Shown piece by piece: positions 32,496 to 43,244 of a stretch of 58,164 bases of DNA. Position numbers and translations under genes: made by a program. A model generated the notes under the pieces. The model was given only the letters and a program-made list of their open reading frames with translations, was not told the DNA's origin and ran no database searches. The stretch comes from Nemertoderma westbladi (lineage: Eukaryota; Xenacoelomorpha; Nemertodermatida; Nemertodermatidae): the NCBI GenBank assembly GCA_032718475.1, contig JAUCBJ010005217.1, positions 1-58,164 of the forward strand, in the 5' to 3' direction. Each line of letters opens with the position of its first letter. Position 1 is the first letter of the stretch.

Positions 32496-35400
32496 TCACG
32501 TTATGGAGTCCCTAGATATTTGTCGGATTAGGGAGGTGGTCGTGGGAAGAGTATCTTGCCTTTCATAGTTTCCGGACAGTTTTCGGTCTCTTTCCAGTAA
32601 ACATAAACGACTAGCTGGGCGATTGAGTTGTTGTGTTAGTTTCTCCGCTCCCTTGGCCTGTCTACTCTCCGCCGTGGTAAGATGAGGAGGCCATTCTTCT
32701 TCTTCTTTACTTAAGAAGTCGGATCCACCTAACCAGCCTGGAGTATCTATCAGTTCTTGAGGAGTTGCTCCTCTGGAAGCGATGTCGGCTGGATTAATCG
32801 TCCCAAGACAATGTCTCCATTGATCTACATTGGAGTTAATATCGTCATTATCTGAGGAGTATGGTGTTCCCTCAGTTGGGTCGTCCACCTCACTGCTCTC
32901 CACTTCCCATTCCTTTACTTGGTATACCTGTTGTTGAGGTAATCTCTCTTTGAGAGTTCTACGGGAAGGGCCAGTGAAGTACCAACCTACTCTAGTTCTT
33001 ACCGCATAAGTTTGTAATGGCTGCGGTTGAGCAGGCCGTTTCTCCAATGTCTCGAGCGCCTCATGCGCGTTTTGGCCGATGAGGATTTGCACTCCAGGAT
33101 AATCGGTTTGGAATCGAGGTATCTCAAGATGTTGGATGCACTCGTCCTCGTCCCAGTTATAAGGTTCTGCTTGAGTAGTAGCAAAGTTCTTTATAGCCAC
33201 CATTTTTACTGACCTTATACCTTGTGTTCCTAACTTATCCTGGGGGGTAGACAACACACCTACATAGTAATCTGCCGTTAGGGTAGATTTCCAAACCTGC
33301 ATAATTCCTGACATATTCAATTTAGTCCGGAACTTGGGTTGTCCAGCAAAGATATCTTCGGCTAGTTCTTGATCGATGAATGTTCCTGTGCTGCCGGAGT
33401 CAAGGAGGGCGTTCACTATGTAGCTTTTGTTAAGACCGTGAACTCTTACTTGAACTACAGGAAATTCTCTGATTCCTACGTTGGAAGCTGGAGCTTTCCA
33501 AGATGGTTGTTTGGCGAAAGTAGTTGGGGGAAACTCATCGTTGATGTCCTTTTCGTAAGTAAGTGCTCGATACACTGCGGTATTGATTAGATAACAGGAT
33601 TCGTTGGCGTCGGAGAATTCGTCAGTATAGAATCCTTCCATCTCAGATTCTTGATCAGTGTCGTTTACATCACTGAATTGGACATGTAGTTCGGGCTCAC
33701 TTACCTGACTCTGGTTGTTTCGTTCGAACTCACTGTGTAACAAGATGTGATGTTTCGCGCCACACTTTGCACACTTTATATCGGAGTAACAGGTTCGCCG
33801 TTGGTGTCCTGATCTGAGGCAATTATAGCATAACCGCTTATTCCACAGGACTGTACGTCTGTCTACAAGGGATTTCTTTAGAAATTCAGCACACGCACTC
33901 AAACGGTGGGGCCCGTCGCACAGCGCACATTTTGGTTTGATGTTACTCACCTTAACTTGGTTAACGTTCTGCACTCTCGTTCTTTCTTCGGGCTTTCTTC
34001 CGTGAATTCTCTTAGGAGACGTAGGAGGAGTTGTTGTTACCTGTTCTCTCCTGTCACTGGTTCGAGACTTGTATTTACTTACGTCTTTATAGGTCTTGTT
34101 GTCATAGTAAGATTTTGCTGTGTCTTTCCCGCTGTCCTCTTCTTGAGAAGCTTGGCTTTCGCCGTCGTCAGTATAACACACTGGTATTATCCTTCTCCTA
34201 GAAACGGGTTTCTCACTTACCTTATTTTCCGATGTTTTCTCTCTGGACTGCCTTATGAGTTGTAATTTTACTTCACTATCTAAGAAGGACATGAGATCAG
34301 CCATGGTAGGACTTCGTCGTTGTTGTTCATTCATGTACAACACTTTCTTGTCCCAGCGCGTACATACTCCACCCTTTGGTAAAGTAGAGACTACGGCTCC
34401 AATGACCATGGAACTCTGATATTCATGCGACTTACCTAACCAGTCCAGTTGTCTACAGATCTCTTGAATTTCATCGGAAAACTCTATAATCCCGCTACTA
34501 AGGAAGTGTCGGGGGGCTACTAATTTTGCATACAAATACTTAGCTATGTTATCCTTGTTACCATACCTGATGTTTAATGTATCCCAAACTTGTCTTAATC
34601 CATCTGGATGTCCAATAAACTTTAACGCCATTAACTTGGGAGGTCCTTCCAAGCACTTGATGAGGAATCTAAGTTTCTCTCCGTTAGATAGTACAGAGTT
34701 CTGTATGCTATCTTTGTAATATTCGTTGAAAGGTAACCATTTCATCTCATCTCCATTGAATTTGACGATCTCTCCCACTTTGACCGCTTGGCGGGCTTCT
34801 GTTCTAGCCATCTGACGCGTAAAGTTTTCTTGGGCCATCGTGTTATTTAATATCGAATTATCGGTATATAAAGTTCTCGGATCATTATCAGGTCTATAGG
34901 GAATATCATTAATAACAGGTCTATAATCACCCTTAATAGGGTTTGCTATAGGAGTTTCAACTTCACTAGCAGTATAGATGCGTGTAGGCTCCACACCTTG
35001 CGCATGTAATACTTCAGACCTAACAGGTTGACACAATGTTACAGGGGGTATTGGTATGCTCTTTTGTATATTGACTAATTTGTCGCATTCTAGCGCGATA
35101 CTTTGCTGCACTTCTTGCAACTCTGCTCTACCTTCCCTCACTGTTCCCTTAAGTTGGTGGACAGTCTCCTGCATCTGTCCTAGCAGGAGATTCATCCCCC
35201 GCCGTCCCTCTTCCACCCACTCAACCGCCGAAGCGGGAGTCGCCAACATAGTAGCGGGCTGACGCGGGACGACGGGAGACAAATCTTTGATTTCTCTCTC
35301 TGCTATCCGGACAGGGATATTCTCTTGGACTGTTCTACCGGGTACAGGCAGTGTAGTACTATGTAAAGGGAATTTAGAGTTAAGCTCTGGAAGTACAGGG

Positions 35401-36659
35401 GTCTCTAACACAGAAGTGACTTTGGGAACGACAGGCCTAATTATCTCAGGCTCATCAACTATTGTAGAGAGTCTTTGGACCTTAATACTTTGGGCTGTAG
35501 GTTCTATACTACTCAAGTCTGTGCTAGCTAGCTGTCTTCTAACAGCTGGGGGCAAATCAGGCAATTTGCGACGGTAAGATGTTTTTCTACGCCTACTTAG
35601 ATGAGATCTATTTCCTCCGCCTTCAGGATCGGTAGTCTCGCCTTCCTCCGAGGATGTGTATCCCTGGCGCTTGGGAGTAGATTTTCTCATCATCTGCATT
35701 TGATTAGCAGTAAACTGTTTATTTATACTGTCTTGCGTCTCTTGCAGATTTTCCAACTCCAGTTGGATAGTCTCCTCAGAAGCTCTTCGTTCTGCTTCTG
35801 CCACTGCTGCTTTTCTTTCTGCTTCTGCTTCTGCCGCCTTTCTTTCGGCTTCTGCTTCTGCCGACTTTCTTTCGGCTTCTGCTTCTGCCGCCGCTGCTGC
35901 TGCCACCTTTCTTTTCTCTATCCGTTCTTTCTTTACTTGTTCTTCTCGGACTCTAATGAGGCAGAGTTTTTCATCACATTCAGCTTGGTTTGCAGCTAAC
36001 ATTTCGGCATCGATTGAGTCCAACACAAGCTTGGTTCCTTCACTATTAGGGGAAAGTCCAGACAGCCGTCTCCTCAACTCTTCGTCTCCTAGGAATCGCT
36101 GATAGTCGGACAAATAAATGTCGATAGCGTCTCTAGTTCGCGGCTTCTCTGCTGATGTTAATTCGCTTTCCACTTCGCTTTCCACCTCGCTTTCCACTTC
36201 GCTTTCCACCTCACTTTCCACTTCGCTTTCCACCTCACTTTCCACTTGAGAAGAAGTGGCGTCGGTTGATTCTTCATAGGTTGGCCGCTCATCATAAAAC
36301 GTATCCGCCATCTTCGCTCCGCGTTCGGGCGTCCGCTCAACAGTATCCGAACTACTGGAGCTATCGGGCCGCTGAGAACTAGGTTCTTGGCTAGGAGGTT
36401 GCTGCTGTTTTATAGCTTCTTCTTGATCCCGCTTGACTTGGGCCCGAGTGCCTATGGCAGACCAACGGCGCTTCACTAACTTCGCAAATTGCAAAATCTT
36501 TTCTACCAACCTAGGTTCTGACACAACCACTGCAGGGGTTGCCCTTCTTACAGTATGAGGGGTTTCAGACCTCGGTCTGGGATTCTCTACACTTTGATCT
36601 GAGAAACAGGCTGTTGTTTCTAGGAGACTATCTGACAGAGTTTGCCTTGTGTCAGCCAT
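32496..36659 (-). CDS. Gag-protease polyprotein fused to the pre-integrase linker
   Basis: An intact 1387-residue ORF from an ATG at 36659. In order: an acidic VESE repeat (about 139-166); a coiled-coil-like EAEAERK repeat (about 242-302); a DUF1759-type Gag core (about 620-790, FNGDEMKWLPFNEYY); three Cys/His clusters starting near 911 (CALCDGPH), 944 (CYNCLRSGHQRRTC) and 963 (CAKCGAKHH); a DUF1758-type aspartic protease with catalytic Asp1087 in LLDSGSTGTF; and the protease end (RVGWYFTGPS). At about 1281 it passes straight into WRHCLGTINPADIASRG, which in full elements lies between RNase H and integrase. RT and RNase H, normally hundreds of residues, are missing without loss of frame up to that point. 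The last 60 residues match nothing I know. It would form virus-like particles only with RT and integrase supplied in trans. Confidence 0.9.
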   Translation of the reverse strand: MADTRQTLSDSLLETTACFSDQSVENPRPRSETPHTVRRATPAVVVSEPRLVEKILQFAKLVKRRWSAIGTRAQVKRDQEEAIKQQQPPSQEPSSQRPDSSSSSDTVERTPERGAKMADTFYDERPTYEESTDATSSQVESEVESEVESEVESEVESEVESEVESELTSAEKPRTRDAIDIYLSDYQRFLGDEELRRRLSGLSPNSEGTKLVLDSIDAEMLAANQAECDEKLCLIRVREEQVKKERIEKRKVAAAAAAEAEAERKSAEAEAERKAAEAEAERKAAVAEAERRASEETIQLELENLQETQDSINKQFTANQMQMMRKSTPKRQGYTSSEEGETTDPEGGGNRSHLSRRRKTSYRRKLPDLPPAVRRQLASTDLSSIEPTAQSIKVQRLSTIVDEPEIIRPVVPKVTSVLETPVLPELNSKFPLHSTTLPVPGRTVQENIPVRIAEREIKDLSPVVPRQPATMLATPASAVEWVEEGRRGMNLLLGQMQETVHQLKGTVREGRAELQEVQQSIALECDKLVNIQKSIPIPPVTLCQPVRSEVLHAQGVEPTRIYTASEVETPIANPIKGDYRPVINDIPYRPDNDPRTLYTDNSILNNTMAQENFTRQMARTEARQAVKVGEIVKFNGDEMKWLPFNEYYKDSIQNSVLSNGEKLRFLIKCLEGPPKLMALKFIGHPDGLRQVWDTLNIRYGNKDNIAKYLYAKLVAPRHFLSSGIIEFSDEIQEICRQLDWLGKSHEYQSSMVIGAVVSTLPKGGVCTRWDKKVLYMNEQQRRSPTMADLMSFLDSEVKLQLIRQSREKTSENKVSEKPVSRRRIIPVCYTDDGESQASQEEDSGKDTAKSYYDNKTYKDVSKYKSRTSDRREQVTTTPPTSPKRIHGRKPEERTRVQNVNQVKVSNIKPKCALCDGPHRLSACAEFLKKSLVDRRTVLWNKRLCYNCLRSGHQRRTCYSDIKCAKCGAKHHILLHSEFERNNQSQVSEPELHVQFSDVNDTDQESEMEGFYTDEFSDANESCYLINTAVYRALTYEKDINDEFPPTTFAKQPSWKAPASNVGIREFPVVQVRVHGLNKSYIVNALLDSGSTGTFIDQELAEDIFAGQPKFRTKLNMSGIMQVWKSTLTADYYVGVLSTPQDKLGTQGIRSVKMVAIKNFATTQAEPYNWDEDECIQHLEIPRFQTDYPGVQILIGQNAHEALETLEKRPAQPQPLQTYAVRTRVGWYFTGPSRRTLKERLPQQQVYQVKEWEVESSEVDDPTEGTPYSSDNDDINSNVDQWRHCLGTINPADIASRGATPQELIDTPGWLGGSDFLSKEEEEWPPHLTTAESRQAKGAEKLTQQLNRPASRLCLLERDRKLSGNYERQDTLPTTTSLIRQISRDSIT

Positions 36660-38625
36660 GTTTGATTGTACAGTCGAATGCCTACTGCTATATTACAGTT
36701 AAAGCAAGTCTAGTAATTCAGTATCACTGTTAGCCTAATAATTAATTACCGATACTGCTACTCAGTGTAGCGTGATATATATATAATATATTAGAATACC
36801 GGTATGCTTATAATATATATATAAGTATTATTACAGACTAGATTTGTCACAGAGTACCGGTATATAATTTTAGCACAAATATATATAAATATATAATAGG
36901 CCTATCGTGAATACCGGTATACAGCTGACACTTATAGTATATATAAGTATAATTATTACTAGAATTAATTACAGAATACCGGTATGATTTCAGCTCAAAT
37001 TTATAGAAATAAATATAATAAGCCTATGGTAAATACCGGTATGTCAATTATTTTAGAATAATTGAATTTCTGAATATTTTAGGGTTACTTGGTTACTTTA
37101 ACTTACTTTATTACCGTTATTTAAGCAGCAGTCCAACTGATATTGAGACCTAGTTGTTGTATGGCAGGCCTACTATTTATAAATCGTTTGAGTTGATTTA
37201 TAATATTTATATACCCGTTTAAAAGGGTTTTGTCAATATTTGAAATAAATGTTATTATTTCTGGGGGAGTCACTACACAGAAGCTGTGCGCTCTCAGTGA
37301 AGTGCTACCTATGGGACACTAAAACAGATAATTCTAATTTACCTAAGTTACTTAATACTACAAATTACTTACGATACGGGTGAGATTAAATCTCTAGTTA
37401 AACACAACAAAAATATTACGTACGAATTTTTAGGGTAATTTTACAGGAAGTCTACAAACCAGCCTAACAAAGGGTTAGAATTCTGGTTATTACAATGGAC
37501 AGGGTACTACGGTATTTGAAAATAATAAGTAGTAGTAAATACACTGCGTTGTCCAGATAGGAAAATACCACCGCCTGACGACCTATAACCGTATCGCTAT
37601 AGGTACTACGTTATGTATCACGGAGTGTTCCTACCCAGAAGTTAATAGAGCTAACGAATGTGCCTATCAACCACTTTACAACACAAATATACGGCCTACA
37701 CACTAATTACTTCGGAAAGCACTGTACACTAAACCCTAAATTAGGTACAAGTACCGGTATAACAAATAATCAGTAGTTAAATATACTTGAACAGTTAAAA
37801 GAACCACGGCATCTGCTGGAGTGACCAGGGCACAAAGTCACCAGTCTTGTCCTACGCCAAGCAGCCCGTGTAGTACCGGGGTTAATTTAACTATAACGGT
37901 ATGTGTAACAAACACAATTACTGTAGGAATAAACTTGGGGGCATGAATGTTGCGAATAATCGCATAAACTCTGAATAATAAATATTACGCTACCCGTACA
38001 GAATACTCAAACAAATACAAACCAAAACGCTGGCAGACTACCACCAAGCCTAAATAAACTACCGTACGTGTAGATTCTGAAATAGTTAGTTAGTATGCGT
38101 TCTAACACGGTAGTACGACTTATTCTTTAAGAGGGGATTGACCTTACTGCTATGGCTGCCCCAACTTACTAACGGAGCTTTATCAGACAAACTCTACACA
38201 CGCAGCAATCTCTTCAGACCTAATAATAGCTAGACAACAATCCAGCCTACAAAATATCTGAGTAATCTGAGCAGACTTACACGTCTTCAGCTCAATATTA
38301 ACTTACTAGGAAATAAAACTGACAGAAAGAAGTAAACTATACAAAGGAATGAGGGGTGATCAATCCCTATTCCCCTGGCAGCCTACAATATACTATAGAT
38401 CACAATCGAAATAATACTAATGTACTTATACTGGAAGTACCGGTTAGGACAGTTGGGCCTACAGACCTACAGAAGTACCGGTTCTGACAGTTGGGCCTAC
38501 TGACCTACAGAAGTACCGGTTCTGGCAGTTGGGCCTACTGACCTACAGAAGTACCGGTTCAGGTTTACCGGTTGACCGGTACTTTCAACTTTATTGCTTA
38601 CTGCAATAAAGTCAATGACTGTTAT
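36660..38625 (-). other. 5' leader of the LTR element
   Basis: A 2-kb non-coding leader between the right LTR and the gag ATG. 36780-37045 holds five ACCGGTAT boxes spaced 57-64 bp apart. 38430-38570 holds three direct copies of a unit of about 38 bp with GAAGTACCGGTTCTG and CAGTTGGGCCTAC. The minus-strand sequence directly after the LTR (ATAACAGTCATTGAC) is where a primer-binding site should lie; I cannot assign a tRNA. Confidence 0.6.
38430..38575 (+). repeat. 38-bp tandem repeat in the retrotransposon leader
   Basis: Three to four copies of a 38-bp unit containing AGTACCGGTTCTG and ACAGTTGGGCCTAC, about 50 bp from the right LTR. Its length equals that of the large satellite but the sequence is unrelated. 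Confidence 0.8.
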
Positions 38626-39869
38626 TGTACGCGCTTTTGAAGACCTTTAGCAGTTTAACCTGCCAAATTTTATATGTCTTTTGGTTTATAAATCGACTCT
38701 AGAAAATGACAATATTTAATACCAATAAACACAACATTAGCAGAAGCCAGCCTAGTGCGCGTCCATTCACCCGCTGGATAATCCCGGGAGACTGGATTCT
38801 GAGGGCTTAGATTATTATTGCAGTGAAGCTTACGGTATTGTATTATTCGATTGATCGTTAATAAATAATTTCTGACTAATATTATTCACTTTCGGGAAAT
38901 ATTAACAGTTCCTTTAGGACGTGGCGCTCTATCTAAGTAAACAGAGATATGACTTATACTAATCACAACGGTAAGTCGGTAAGGCTTATGATTCACGTAT
39001 GAGGCGCATTCTTTAGGAAATGCTTAGTTATCAATCACAATCATGCACACTACCGGTAACACACAATACTGCCCACTAATTTGCCGACCGTCAATGATTT
39101 TTATCATATATAAAGAGAACAGCAACGGACCAATGTAGTGCTTATCAAATAGCATTAAATTCACTACAAACCACAACAATATAAGTCGCAATCGCTATAT
39201 ATATAACCCGCCTCTCTAACCTGTAGTGTATCAAGAAAATTGGGAAATTTGGGTTCTTTATAAATGTTCTCCAAATAATATTCAATCCACTGATATAAGA
39301 TATGACAACAGTAAAACATTAAGACGGTTAAGATATGATATGCACTGATATGGACCGATATGTGAGTTGTTATGAACCGATAACAGTCATACGCTCTATA
39401 ATCTTAAGCCTACTAATGTTTCTTTCTAGAGCCGTTGTTTCTGGCTTAGACAGCAATAACAACAAAGTATCAGTAAAAAACTGTAAGACTGAACAATCCC
39501 AGTATGATCGGCTCAAAGCTCCACATTGACAGAGAGAATCGCTCTGATTGGCTGAAGCCAAACAAAGAACCATGCGTCCAATGGCTGTTTCCATTTAAGC
39601 AACCAGCTGCTAGATGTCGTAATCTGAATCATCACGGCTAAGCTGTGTAAAAGTATTTGCCGTATTGCGGGTTTTTTGCCTTACCATGTCCGCTAAAACA
39701 CGTATATAGCAGAATGACTTTTATGTCCGTTAAAACACCTGTAACGGTACCTTGCGGGCGAGGGGAATATATATACAGTTAGAGAACCTTTTTTAGAGTA
39801 TTCCAGCGCCTGGGGGGAAACTGGATTGCGAAGCAAAGGGGCCAGTTATATCCCACAGAAGCTTTTACA
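38626..39869 (-). repeat. 5' LTR (right)
   Basis: 1244 bp, the promoter-side LTR for the leftward element. Its boundaries are fixed by the TG...CA ends and by CCAAT at 39870-39874. An AT-rich TATA-like stretch (CTATATATATAAC near 39195) could be part of the promoter. Confidence 0.92.
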
Positions 39870-40030
39870 CCAATGCCCTTTAAGGTGCGTCTCAAGAAAG
39901 TCACGGGATGTTGTGCTGCATGCTTATTAACTCCATGAGGCTGCCAAAGTACAAGATTATGCACTGGCTGGTGCTCACGGCGAAAGCAATGTCCGTCAAA
40001 GCGGAGGCGGCTCCGTTAAAGTGTCAAACT

Positions 40031-40052
40031 GGGGGGGGGGGGGGGGGGGGGG
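40031..40052 (+). repeat. Poly-G tract
   Basis: An uninterrupted run of about 22 G replaces the short GGGG of the other LINE copies at this position. The exact length is prone to sequencing error. Confidence 0.85.
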
Positions 40053-40214
40053 CTGATATTGGAGATGTGTTCATTTCCATAACACAATGAACCCGGCGTA
40101 GCATTCTTGTGTACGTGTCTTCCAGAGATTCGGTGTCCTCAGCAGTTAGATGTGGGCATTGTACTTGACACAGTGAACCAGGCGTCGCATTCTTGTGAAT
40201 GTGCCATCCAAGAT

Positions 40215-40730
40215 ATTTATTATTGATAGTAACAATGTGTTGGCAAGCTGTGTTTTTCGAGGTGTTTGTTATTATACATTTATAGGAAGGGATCTAGGGG
40301 TCTTAACCTCGAATGATAAGTTTATTTTACCGAAAATAACTTATCTTTTATTGGCGCATTTGTAGGACTTATCCCATCACATGCGTACTTTTAAACCGGG
40401 TAGTGTATAACTTTAGGAATCGCGTAACATTTATTGAAATTATTATCTCATATCTCTCCAAACCATGTACGCGTTTCGACCTTACTGGGTCTCATCAGCG
40501 TGGTGTCGGATTCGAACCTGGGACCTCGAGGTGGAAGCCGAGACTACAACCACTAGGCCACAGGTTCTTGAAATATGGAGTATTAATTTCAAAGCCAGTT
40601 GCCATTTTTATACGCATTTTTGTACGCATGTGATGGGATTTGTCTTACAATTGCGCCAATAAAAGATAAGTTATTTTCAGTAAAATAAACTTATCATTCG
40701 AGGTTAAGACACCTAGATCCCTTCCCACAA
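40215..40730. mobile_element. Inverted-arm element with tRNA-like core, nested in LINE
   Basis: A 516-bp insertion flanked by ATCCAAGAT (40206-40214) and ATCCAAAGAT (40731-40740). Arms of about 105 bp (about 40284-40390 and 40622-40728) are near-perfect inverted copies sharing GGAAGGGATCTAGG and TCTTAACCTCGAATGATAAG. The interior holds a minus-strand tRNA-like head. The left arm starts about 70 bp inside the insertion, so the structure is asymmetric. Confidence 0.78.
40465..40572 (-). repeat. tRNA-derived SINE-like core
   Basis: The minus strand reads an A-box-like TGGCCTAGTGG and a perfect B box GGTTCGAATCC at tRNA spacing, then CTGATGAGACCCAGTAAGG and TCGAAACGCGTAC, a module often seen after tRNA heads in animal SINEs. 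The long cloverleaf stems are poor, so a working tRNA is unlikely. Confidence 0.75.
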
Positions 40731-42140
40731 ATCCAAAGATTTGGTGTCCTCAGCAGTTAGAGCCCAGCATGGACTCCCATAGAGGAGTTCTGGAACTACT
40801 GCTGCTCTAAGTAATCGGTCCTTAAGTTTCCGATTAATTCTCTGTGTCTTCCAAATCCTGGAAAGCCCATTCAAGGCTGCCCATGCCTTTCCCTTACGTA
40901 TTCGAAGGTTCTCACCTGACTTCCGGATCCATGATCCCAGGTATCAGAAGTCGTCCACATGCTCAAGCATACCATCTTTTGAGCTTATGCTCATCCGATC
41001 AGAGACTTGCTGAGGACTTTCAAAGTTAACTGTCAAAATTTTGGTATTTTGGAGTTAATAAAAAGACCAACACTAGAAGCAGCCTGTTCTAATGAGCTGG
41101 GGAGCCGTTGGGCTCCCTTTAGTGATTCTGAGAGTGCTCCTAAGTCATCAGACTTCCAGATTTCCTCGACTTCTGGAGCCAGTAGGTGGAGTTACCATCA
41201 CCCCATCATCATTATGCTGATCTAAGGACATGCGTAGAACATAGTCAACCACAATTATGAACAAGAAGAATGGTGCAAGTGTGTCTCCCTGAAGGACGCC
41301 CCATAATACTTCAAATGGTTCTGTGTCACCGTCAACAGTAGACACAAATGTTGTCGAAACATCGTATACTGATCTGATTGCTGCAATAATTTCATCAGGA
41401 ATCCCATATAATGAAAGTATGCTGAACATACTTGACCAAGAGACTGAATCAAAGGCCTTGAAGGAATCAATAAAGATAACAGCCAGATGCCTGTCTTTCT
41501 TTTTTGATAACTCTTCAATTATCCTTCTAAGGGCCAAAATGTGCTCCATGGTCCCACGACCTTTACGGAACCCATTCTGATTTCCACGGAGCAGTCTCTC
41601 AATGGGATCCCTGATGCGATTTAATATAATTATATTGTATAGCTTTGCAGCAATCGAGATCTATGAGATTCCCCGAAAAGAACCATAGAGTTTTAGGTTG
41701 CCCTTCTTGGGAACTGGCACCAACTTATTTGTTTTCATTTCTTGTGGGACTCATGTTGTTCGGTACATGTCTAATATGATGGGATAGATGAGCTTTAAAC
41801 ACTCAGGTATTTTAAAGACCTCAGGGGGACATCATCTACTCCACTGGCACGATTGGTCTTAATGCTCTTTGCAGCAGCCTTCACTTCTGCAAATGAGATA
41901 TCGCCAATGGGAATATCTGGGAGTACAGACTCAGACACTTTTACTTCTATAATGTTATCAGGCAATACCGTGTCCTTATTGAGGAGCATTTCAACGTGGG
42001 CCTTCCAACCATTGAGGTGATCGGCCGGTGATTCTGCCTTAACCTTGGTGGTTGGTTGGCTTTTCCACCCAGTAAGCAAGTTGATCGATTTCCATGCCTG
42101 GGATGATTGCCTGCTGTCGTCAGCATCATTATGCTTTATA

Positions 42141-43244
42141 CTTTAATATACAGTAAATGTAATACATTATGATCTTCTTATCATATCATTCATTTTAAAT
42201 ATAGGCCTATTACAGTAGTTGTTGCGTACCGGCAGTTATTGTTCAATATCACGCTTGCTTGGTGGCATTCGGGGTTGTGCTGAAGGAAGCACCAATCATA
42301 AGACGTGCCGCGGAGTCACTTACCGACAGCAACTGTCGGTGGTAATCCGATAAGTTCACTTGTAATTTAATTAAAATAGCCCAGGAAGAAACCTTTCCCG
42401 TCCCTCCGGGGTATCAGTTTCAAATAGTCGCACTTATCTGTCAGTCGATTAAGGGAATAACTCGCTTTTAATGAGATGCAACTAGCCTAATGTTTTTGAT
42501 ACGCTGTAGAATTCACACAAAAGTCACGCTTCTAAACTCAATGCCAAATCTCCTACATCGCAGACAAGAGGACTTGGTTCTTCTGATTATTTAATGAAGA
42601 CTCTACGTGATTTACGTCATTATTAAGAAAATCATTTTTTTTACACAGGAAGGTGACAAAGTATGCTTGTGTCCTTTTCATTCATTGGCTGGCATCTGGC
42701 ATTTATTTGTGAACTTCAGAGGACCAAATCCCACAAAGTGATGGATAGTATAAATGATATTGATTTGCTGTGCCCTATATGTTAATACGATGCGATTGAT
42801 ACGATTCCATCTATCTCTATATTGTAGGCTCTATACAGTATCATCCAGTTGGCCTTTGTTTACCGAGTTGCCGAAACGCATTTATCAGTTTGCTTAAGCG
42901 CATCCTGTTAACAGTTGCCGAAATGAAACAATGAGTTGCCGAAATGCGACCATGTTGTGTCTTGTGACCATGTTGCCGAAACGCGACTATGAGTTGCCGA
43001 AACGCGGCTCTAACGATACTATAAGCTGCCGAGGGATGTAAGGCATCGACCCGTTCTGGCTAGTCCATTTAAACCATTCTTTGCTATATTATTACATTAT
43101 TTGCAGGCAGATAATCTAATATTTTATTTTTTTTGTAAATCCCCAAACTTGCAACAACTAACATACGTAAGAGAGTTTAATTGAAAAGGATTATAGAACG
43201 GTATGCTCATCTTTTTTGTGAAACTGCTGTAAGTTAGAAATGCT
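42141..43244. other. Spacer with a dispersed short motif
   Basis: No gene recognised. At 42860-43015 the motif GAGTTGCCGAAACGC occurs about five times with small changes and irregular spacing. A short perfect hairpin ACCGACAG/CTGTCGGT lies near 42330-42350. Confidence 0.45.

Larger units (their letters stand above)
29259..39869 (-). mobile_element. BEL/Pao-type LTR retrotransposon, non-autonomous, recent
   Basis: A 10.6-kb element oriented leftwards. It has TG...CA LTRs of 1248 and 1244 bp, a 5-bp target duplication (CCAAT), a purine-rich tract beside the left LTR and a 2-kb leader after the right LTR. Coding content is a Gag-protease ORF (36659-32496) and a separate zinc-knuckle ORF (31823-30585). 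DUF1759-type Gag, paired zinc knuckles and a DUF1758-type protease place it in BEL/Pao. RT and RNase H are absent: the ORF jumps from the end of the protease to the linker before integrase. It must therefore have been mobilised in trans. By eye I find only three LTR differences (two substitutions and one 4-bp indel), so insertion was recent. Confidence 0.88.
39870..42140 (-). pseudogene. RTE-like LINE copy 4, main body
   Basis: Two parts (39870-40214 and 40731-42140) separated by a 516-bp insertion. From 42140 leftwards it shows the pre-RT region (FAEVKAAAKSIKTNRASGVD), RT with MEHILALRRIIEELSKKKD, the motif A-like FIDSFKAFDSVSW, the motif B-like VLQGDTLAPFFLFI and DYVLRMSLDQ, then the thumb and C-terminal tail. 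The catalytic DD box is lost to a deletion near 41150-41170. A G homopolymer at about 40031-40052 interrupts the tail. The endonuclease is missing, so the copy is 5'-truncated. It hosts both the LTR element and the tRNA-core element. Confidence 0.87.

Noticed and set aside
33906-36382. Plus-strand ORFs inside the Gag-protease region
   Set aside because: They lie antisense to a 1387-codon ORF with clear domains and have no motifs of their own.
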